64,000 bases of DNA from Actinomadura macra NBRC 14102 (lineage in GTDB: Bacteria; Actinomycetota; Actinomycetes; Streptosporangiales; Streptosporangiaceae), in the NCBI RefSeq assembly GCF_001552215.1, contig NZ_BCQT01000011.1, positions 558,001 through 622,000 of the forward strand, read 5' to 3'. Below are positions 59,320 to 64,000 of this stretch, one piece after another. Both the position numbers and the translations under genes were made by a program. Each line of letters opens with the position of its first letter. Position 1 is the first letter of the stretch. The notes under the pieces were generated by a model, which saw only the letters and a program-made list of their open reading frames with translations, had not been told where the DNA came from and made no database searches.

Positions 59320-60159
59320 TCAAACGTCACCGCGAGCCTTGTCGCCCGAGGTCCAGGCATCGAGGACGCGGATGAACGGGGCTGGTAGGTGCGGTGCGGC
59401 GAGGACGCCGTCGTGCTCGCGCAGGCCGGCCAGCAGCGCCGTTCGGGTAGCGGCGGCCTTCTCGGCGTCGTCGTCGTAGATGTAGCCGACCGACGGATCG
59501 GCGAGCTGGACGGGGTGCAGGACGACATCCCCCGCCACCACCAACTCCATGTCCCCGAGGACGACCGACTGGTGCCCCGGCGTGTGGCCAGGCGTCGGCA
59601 CGGCCTTGAGGGCGGGGGCGAGAGTCGTCTCCCCGGTGACCGGGTCCAGGAGAGGGCCCAGCGGACGGACGACGTCGTCCAGGACGGGACCGCCGCCGCT
59701 TTCCAACCAGTCGAGCTCGGCCCGCTGGACGAGGTGGCGGGCGTTCGGGAAGACCGGCTCGCCCTTCGCCACGGCACCGCCCACGTGATCGCTGTGCAGG
59801 TGGGTGAGGACCACGACGTCGATGTCCTCCGGGGCCAGGCCCATGTCGGCCAACGCGGTGGGCAGCACGCCGGGCACCGGTGCCCAGGACGCGGCAGGGG
59901 AGTCCTCCGGGCCGAGACCGGTGTCGACCAGGATCGTCGGCCCCGTGGGGACGCGCAGGACGAAGCAGTGGAAGCGCAGGATCCATTCGCCGTCCGGACC
60001 GAACACCTCGGGGGTCTCACGCCGGAGCCGCTCCCAAAGGGCGTCGGAACCGGGGAACGTCTCGGGCAAGGGGCGCCGCAGCGACGCGCCCATCGGCCCG
60101 ATCGCGTCGCATAGCGGAACGATCTCGATGTTCGACACTGTCCTCGAATCCTGCTTCAT
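59320..60159 (-). CDS. metallo-beta-lactamase-fold hydrolase, 279 aa
   Basis: The dinuclear metal site is H120-L-H122-S-D124-H125-VGG, with later ligands in PTPGHTPGHQSVVL and VVAGDVVLHP. It is cytosolic, with no signal. Lactonase or thioester-hydrolase activity is typical of this broad family, but the substrate is not readable. ATG 60159 has a weak ribosome site; GTG 60138 (VSNIEIVPL) with GAGGAC just upstream is an alternative. It is divergent from the SARP regulator across 59 bp. Confidence 0.85.
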   Translation of the reverse strand: MKQDSRTVSNIEIVPLCDAIGPMGASLRRPLPETFPGSDALWERLRRETPEVFGPDGEWILRFHCFVLRVPTGPTILVDTGLGPEDSPAASWAPVPGVLPTALADMGLAPEDIDVVVLTHLHSDHVGGAVAKGEPVFPNARHLVQRAELDWLESGGGPVLDDVVRPLGPLLDPVTGETTLAPALKAVPTPGHTPGHQSVVLGDMELVVAGDVVLHPVQLADPSVGYIYDDDAEKAAATRTALLAGLREHDGVLAAPHLPAPFIRVLDAWTSGDKARGDV

Positions 60160-60218
60160 GCCACGACGATCTCAGACGCGGCCGGCATCAGGGACAATGG
60201 CAGCCGGAAAGGGGACAC

Positions 60219-63200
60219 GTGCGCATCGGCATCCTGGGCCCGCTCGAAGTGCGGGACGTGGCCGCCCGGCCGGTCGAGGTCAGCGGCCCGCGTCTGCGCG
60301 CCCTGCTGGTCCGGCTGGCGGCGGAGGCCGGTCGTCCGGTGTCCGCCGAGCGGCTGCTGGACGATCTGTGGGACGGTGACCCTCCCGGCGGCAACGCCCT
60401 GCAAGCCCTGGTCTCGCGGCTGCGCGGCGCGGCGGGCCGTGACCTGGTCGAACACGGTCCGGGCGGGTATCGGCTGGCGGTCGACCCGGGCGAGGTGGAC
60501 GCGGTCGCGTTCGAGCGGGCCGTCGCCTCGGCGCGCGGGGAGGCGGATCCGGGCCTGCGCGCGGAGAAGCTGGGCCGCGCGCTCGGGCTGTGGCGTGGAC
60601 CGGCGCTCGCCGACGTCGCCGACGCCGACTACGCGTCCCGCACGATCGCGCGGCTCGGGGAACTGCGGCTCGCGGCCGTCGAGGACCGGGCGGACGCCCG
60701 GCTCGCCGCCGGCCTGCCCGTCCCGCCGGTCGCCGAACTGGAGCCGCTGGCCGTCGCGCATCCGCTGCGGGAACGGCTCCGGGGGCACTACATGCGCGCG
60801 CTGTACGCCGCGGGCCGCCAGGCCGACGCCCTTGAGGTCTTCGAGGAGACGCGGCGGGCGCTCGCCGGCCGGCTCGGCGTCGATCCGTCCGCCGGGCTGG
60901 CGGCCGTCCATCTGGCCATCCTGCGCCGCGACGACGAGCCCGCCGGCGTCGAATCCGCGGCGTCCGTGGCCGTCGCGGCGCGTCCCGTCAGGACGAACCT
61001 GCCCGCGCAGCTCACCAGCTTCGTCGGGCGGGAGGAGGAGTCGCGGCGGGTCGGCGAGCTGCTGCGCGAGAGCCGCCTCGTCACCCTCACCGGGCCCGGC
61101 GGCGCGGGTAAGACGCGGCTCGCCGGGGAGAGCGCCGCCGCGCTCGCCGACGAACTTCCGGACGGCGTGTGGTTCGTCCCGCTCGCGCCGGTCAGCGACT
61201 CCGGCGACGTGGTGCACGCCGTGCTGGCCGCGCTCGGCGTGCCCGAGACCGTCCGTCCCGCCGAGACCCGCACGGCCACCCGCCCGCTGGACCGGCTCGC
61301 CGACTTCCTCGCGGCCAAACGGATGGTCATCGTCCTGGACAACTGCGAGCATCTCGTCGAGGCGTCCGCGCGGCTCGTCGACCACGTCCTCGGGCTGGCC
61401 GCCGGGGTCCGCGTCCTCGCCACCAGCCGCGAGCCGCTCGGCATCACCGGCGAGTCGCTGTGCCCGGTGCCGTCCCTGCCGCTGCCGCCCGAGGAGGAGA
61501 CCGCGCCGGACGAGGCGCTGCGCTACGGTGCGGTCCGGCTGTTCGCCGACCGGGCCGCGGCGGTCCGACCCGGATTCGCGGTGGACGAGGAGACCGTCGC
61601 GGACGTCGTCGAGATCTGCCGTGCGCTGGACGGCATCCCCCTCGCGATCGAGCTGGCCGCCGCGCGGCTGCGCTCCCTCACCCCCGGCCAGGTCGCCGCA
61701 CGGCTCGGCGACCGGTTCCGGCTGCTCGCCGCAGGCAGCCGCGCCGCCCTGCCCAGGCACCGTACGCTGCGGGCCGTCGTCGACTGGAGCTGGGACCTGC
61801 TGGACGACGTGGAGCGCACCGTCCTGCGCCGGCTGTCGGTGTTCGCCGGTGGCGCGACGCCGGAGAGCGCGGTCCGCGTGTGCGGGCTCGCGGCGCCCGA
61901 CGCGCCCACCCCCGGTGACGTCATCGACGTGATCGCCGCGCTGATCGACAAGTCCCTCGTCATGGCCGAGGGCGACCCCGAGGTCCGCTACCGGCTGCTG
62001 GAGACCGTCCGCGTCTACGCGGGCGAGCGGTTGGAGCAGGCGGGTGAGGCCGCCCGTGTCCGCGCCGAGCACGCCGCGTACTGCGCCTGGCTGGCCGAGC
62101 GCGCCGAACCGGAGTTGCGCGGCCACGAGCAGCTCTACTGGGCCGACCGGCTCGGCGCCGAGCGCGACAACTTCGCCGCCGCGTTCCGCCACCTCACCGA
62201 CTCCGGCGACGCCGCGACCGGGCTGCGGCTCGTGGCGGCGCTCGTCTGGTACTGGCTCATGCGGGACCTGGAGGTGGAGGCCGGCGGGTTCGCCGTCATG
62301 ATCCGGCAGATGGTCGGCGACGACCCGCCGCCCGGCCTGGACGAGGAGTACGCGCTCTGCGTCTTCTCGGCCGATCTCGTCAGCGAGATGACCTCCGAGC
62401 CCGGCCCCACCGCCGAGTCGCTGCGGGCGACCCTCGACCGCGTGATCAGGCTCGTGCCCGAATCGCCGCGCCACCCCGTGCTCGTCCTCGCCCGTCCCGC
62501 CTGCCTCATCTTCGGTGGAGACATGGAGGGGACCCGCCAGGGGTTGCTGGCCGTCACCGACCACCCCGATCCGTGGGTGGTCGCCCTTGCGCGCGCCATG
62601 CTCGGTTACCTCGCGTTGAACGAGGGCCGGATCGAGGAGGCGGCGGAGGAGGTCGCCGCCGGGCACGCGCTCTTCGGCGAGATGGGCGACCGCTTCGGCC
62701 TCATCCTCAGCATCGGCGGGCTGCTCCATATCGCGATGGCCCGCGGTGAGACAGCCGAAGCCGTCCGCCTGGGGGAGGAAGGGTACGGATACGCCACGCA
62801 GGGGGTGAGCCCAGAGCAGGGGTCCTCGATGCTCATCCAGCTCGCCCGCGCACGGGCGAAGCAAGGTGACCTCGTGTGCGCGCGCCGGGACGCCGAGCAA
62901 GCCGAAATGGACACCGAACGCATCGGCGACCTCTCCAACGCCACGTCCGCCGCCCTGCTGCTGAGCGAACTGTCACTCCAGGAGGGCGATATAGCGGGCG
63001 CGCGTTCCTACGCCGAGCGCGCCTACGACTGGTGCGAGCCGCGCCGGCACCGTCCCGACTTCACCGAGGTCTCCCGCCGGACCTACAGTCGCCTCGGCTG
63101 CCTCGCCGAGGAACAGGGCGACCTGGCCGCCGCCGCCGACTGGCATGCGCGGGCCTTCGACCGGTTCGAGGACGACGTCTTCTCCAGCAACCCCGTACTC

Positions 63201-63473
63201 GGTGGACTGGTCGAGGGCTTGGCCGCTCTCATCGCCGCGAGCGGTGACCACACCCGCGCCGCCGAACTCCTCGGCACCGCGCATACCCTGCTCGGTTTCC
63301 GCGACGACGGGTCCTACGACGTCCGCCGGACGGTCGCCTCCGTCACCGAAGCCCTGGGCGAAGCCGCCTTCGCCGCCGCCTACACCCGCGGCCGCGACGT
63401 CACCCGCGAACAGATCCTCACCGATGGGCCGAGACTGATCGCCTCCAGGAGGCCCACTACCGCGCATCCCTGA
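60219..63473 (+). CDS. SARP/AfsR-type regulator with NB-ARC ATPase and TPR-like repeats, 1084 aa
   Basis: Domains in order: OmpR-type winged helix (about 1-90, VRIGILGPLEVRD to GPGGYRLAVD), bacterial transcriptional activation domain (about 95-240), NB-ARC/STAND ATPase (about 265-560, Walker A LTGPGGAGKTRLAG, Walker B RMVIVLDNCEH, GIPLAIELAAARLR), a winged-helix segment and TPR-like helices to the end. Such regulators switch on secondary-metabolite genes after sensing ATP and a partner. No biosynthetic cluster is visible in the window. GTG 60219 follows GGAAAGGGGA; the frame is open to 59880 as a shadow of the hydrolase gene. Confidence 0.93.
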   Translation: MRIGILGPLEVRDVAARPVEVSGPRLRALLVRLAAEAGRPVSAERLLDDLWDGDPPGGNALQALVSRLRGAAGRDLVEHGPGGYRLAVDPGEVDAVAFERAVASARGEADPGLRAEKLGRALGLWRGPALADVADADYASRTIARLGELRLAAVEDRADARLAAGLPVPPVAELEPLAVAHPLRERLRGHYMRALYAAGRQADALEVFEETRRALAGRLGVDPSAGLAAVHLAILRRDDEPAGVESAASVAVAARPVRTNLPAQLTSFVGREEESRRVGELLRESRLVTLTGPGGAGKTRLAGESAAALADELPDGVWFVPLAPVSDSGDVVHAVLAALGVPETVRPAETRTATRPLDRLADFLAAKRMVIVLDNCEHLVEASARLVDHVLGLAAGVRVLATSREPLGITGESLCPVPSLPLPPEEETAPDEALRYGAVRLFADRAAAVRPGFAVDEETVADVVEICRALDGIPLAIELAAARLRSLTPGQVAARLGDRFRLLAAGSRAALPRHRTLRAVVDWSWDLLDDVERTVLRRLSVFAGGATPESAVRVCGLAAPDAPTPGDVIDVIAALIDKSLVMAEGDPEVRYRLLETVRVYAGERLEQAGEAARVRAEHAAYCAWLAERAEPELRGHEQLYWADRLGAERDNFAAAFRHLTDSGDAATGLRLVAALVWYWLMRDLEVEAGGFAVMIRQMVGDDPPPGLDEEYALCVFSADLVSEMTSEPGPTAESLRATLDRVIRLVPESPRHPVLVLARPACLIFGGDMEGTRQGLLAVTDHPDPWVVALARAMLGYLALNEGRIEEAAEEVAAGHALFGEMGDRFGLILSIGGLLHIAMARGETAEAVRLGEEGYGYATQGVSPEQGSSMLIQLARARAKQGDLVCARRDAEQAEMDTERIGDLSNATSAALLLSELSLQEGDIAGARSYAERAYDWCEPRRHRPDFTEVSRRTYSRLGCLAEEQGDLAAAADWHARAFDRFEDDVFSSNPVLGGLVEGLAALIAASGDHTRAAELLGTAHTLLGFRDDGSYDVRRTVASVTEALGEAAFAAAYTRGRDVTREQILTDGPRLIASRRPTTAHP

Positions 63474-63675
63474 GACGCCGCGGCCAGCCGCAGCCCGCCG
63501 TCGTCCGAACGGCTGGGACAGGGGAGTGGGCGACGCCCTCGCCTCACTCGCCTCCCTTGGCTTCGGCCTTCCGATTCGCCCGTGGGACCTGACGGGCGCG
63601 GGACTGTCTCTGTCCCTCCAACTGCGTTCATCGCAGGCACGCCGCTCGGGCGAGCACACGACCTCGCTTCGCGAT

Positions 63676-63719
63676 CTGTCCCGGTGAGGTTCGCCTTCGG
63701 CGTTGCCTCACCGGGACAG
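63676..63719. terminator. bidirectional terminator between SARP and ABC permease genes
   Basis: A perfect 14-bp stem (CTGTCCCGGTGAGG and complement) enclosing an inner CGCC-TTC-GGCG hairpin, in the 286-bp convergent gap (63474-63759). Nothing else is seen in that gap. Confidence 0.8.
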
Positions 63720-63759
63720 GTAGCGCGCGCGTGACTGCCGAGGCTCCCTGGGACAAGCC

Positions 63760-64000
63760 CTACGCTCTCCGGGCGTACATCCGCATGGCCAGGGGGAACG
63801 TGACGAGCACGATGCCCGCCGCCCACGCGAGCGTGTACCAGACATGGTTGCCGACCGAACCGCCGATCGTCAGTGCTCGCACCGCGTCCGCCAGATGAGT
63901 GACGGGATTGATGTCCGTCCACTTCTGCAACCAGCCAGGCATGGTGGACGTGTCCGAGACCAGCACGCTGCTGCCGAAGGTCAACGGCATCACCCAGAGG
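63760..64000 (-). CDS. ABC-2 type transporter permease, C-terminal end (5' part outside window)
   Basis: The frame is open to the window edge. The ~80 visible residues (LWVMPLTFGSSVLVSDTSTMPGWLQKWTDINPVTHLADAVRAL then a final helix AWAAGIVLVTFPLAMRMYARRA) match the C-terminus of DrrB-like ABC-2 permeases, which pair with an ATPase usually encoded upstream. The substrate is unknown. Confidence 0.85.
   Translation of the reverse strand, partial: LWVMPLTFGSSVLVSDTSTMPGWLQKWTDINPVTHLADAVRALTIGGSVGNHVWYTLAWAAGIVLVTFPLAMRMYARRA

Overview
The window is high-GC, gene-dense chromosomal DNA of an actinomycete. GTG starts are frequent and several genes look leaderless. The order tig-clpP1-clpP2-clpX-valS-folC-DUF4233-ndk-mreBCD-mrdA-rodA-radical SAM-rne-rplU-rpmA-obg-proB-proA-nadD-rsfS-phosphatase-tRNA-Ala matches the conserved core order I know from Streptomyces and relatives. 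The base composition, the Balon/Rv2629-like protein and the CBM2-FnIII-GH18 chitinase would fit Streptosporangiales (Actinomadura-like). That genus-level guess is inference.

Layout: 1-2250 is the 3' part of a Pat-type acetyltransferase/acyl-CoA synthetase fusion. tRNA-Gly(TCC) and tRNA-Pro(TGG) follow. From 2.6 to 16.1 kb is a block of accessory genes: alaS with a small partner gene and a strongly structured leader; divergent HxlR/YceI; a secreted chitinase behind a perfect palindrome; divergent MarR/cupin with phased operators; a NarL-type two-component pair; Tex; and a DMT-type membrane protein. From 16.4 to 21.0 kb are trigger factor and the Clp protease genes, then a second NarL-type pair. 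From 22.9 to 31.7 kb are valS, an orphan single-pass protein, a FolC paralogue facing away from folC, a membrane protein and ndk. From 31.9 to 38 kb is the cell-elongation set mreB-mreC-mreD-mrdA-rodA. From 38 to 49 kb are the radical-SAM pair, RNase E/G, L21, L27, Obg and the two proline genes. From 49 to 52.4 kb are a Tat-exported phosphoesterase and an M48 protease. From 52.4 to 55.7 kb are phenylacetate-CoA ligase, nadD, rsfS, a histidine phosphatase and tRNA-Ala. Two identical tRNA-Ala(GGC) genes (55.6 and 57.6 kb) bracket a 1.9-kb block with two small secreted proteins, one small cytosolic protein and many hairpins. The right end has a Balon-like ribosome hibernation factor, a small SAP/Rho-N-like protein, a metallo-beta-lactamase-fold hydrolase, a 1084-residue SARP-type regulator and the end of an ABC-2 permease gene.

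Functionally the core joins protein folding and turnover (tig, clp), translation (valS, rplU, rpmA, obg, rsfS, rne), folate, proline and NAD synthesis, and wall elongation. The most unusual signals are RNA-level. A ~110-nt multi-helix leader in front of alaS has its Shine-Dalgarno sequence inside the closing helix. The rplU leader has mutually exclusive hairpins. An 11-bp stem sits right in front of a small secreted-protein gene. No CRISPR array, insertion sequence or prophage was seen.
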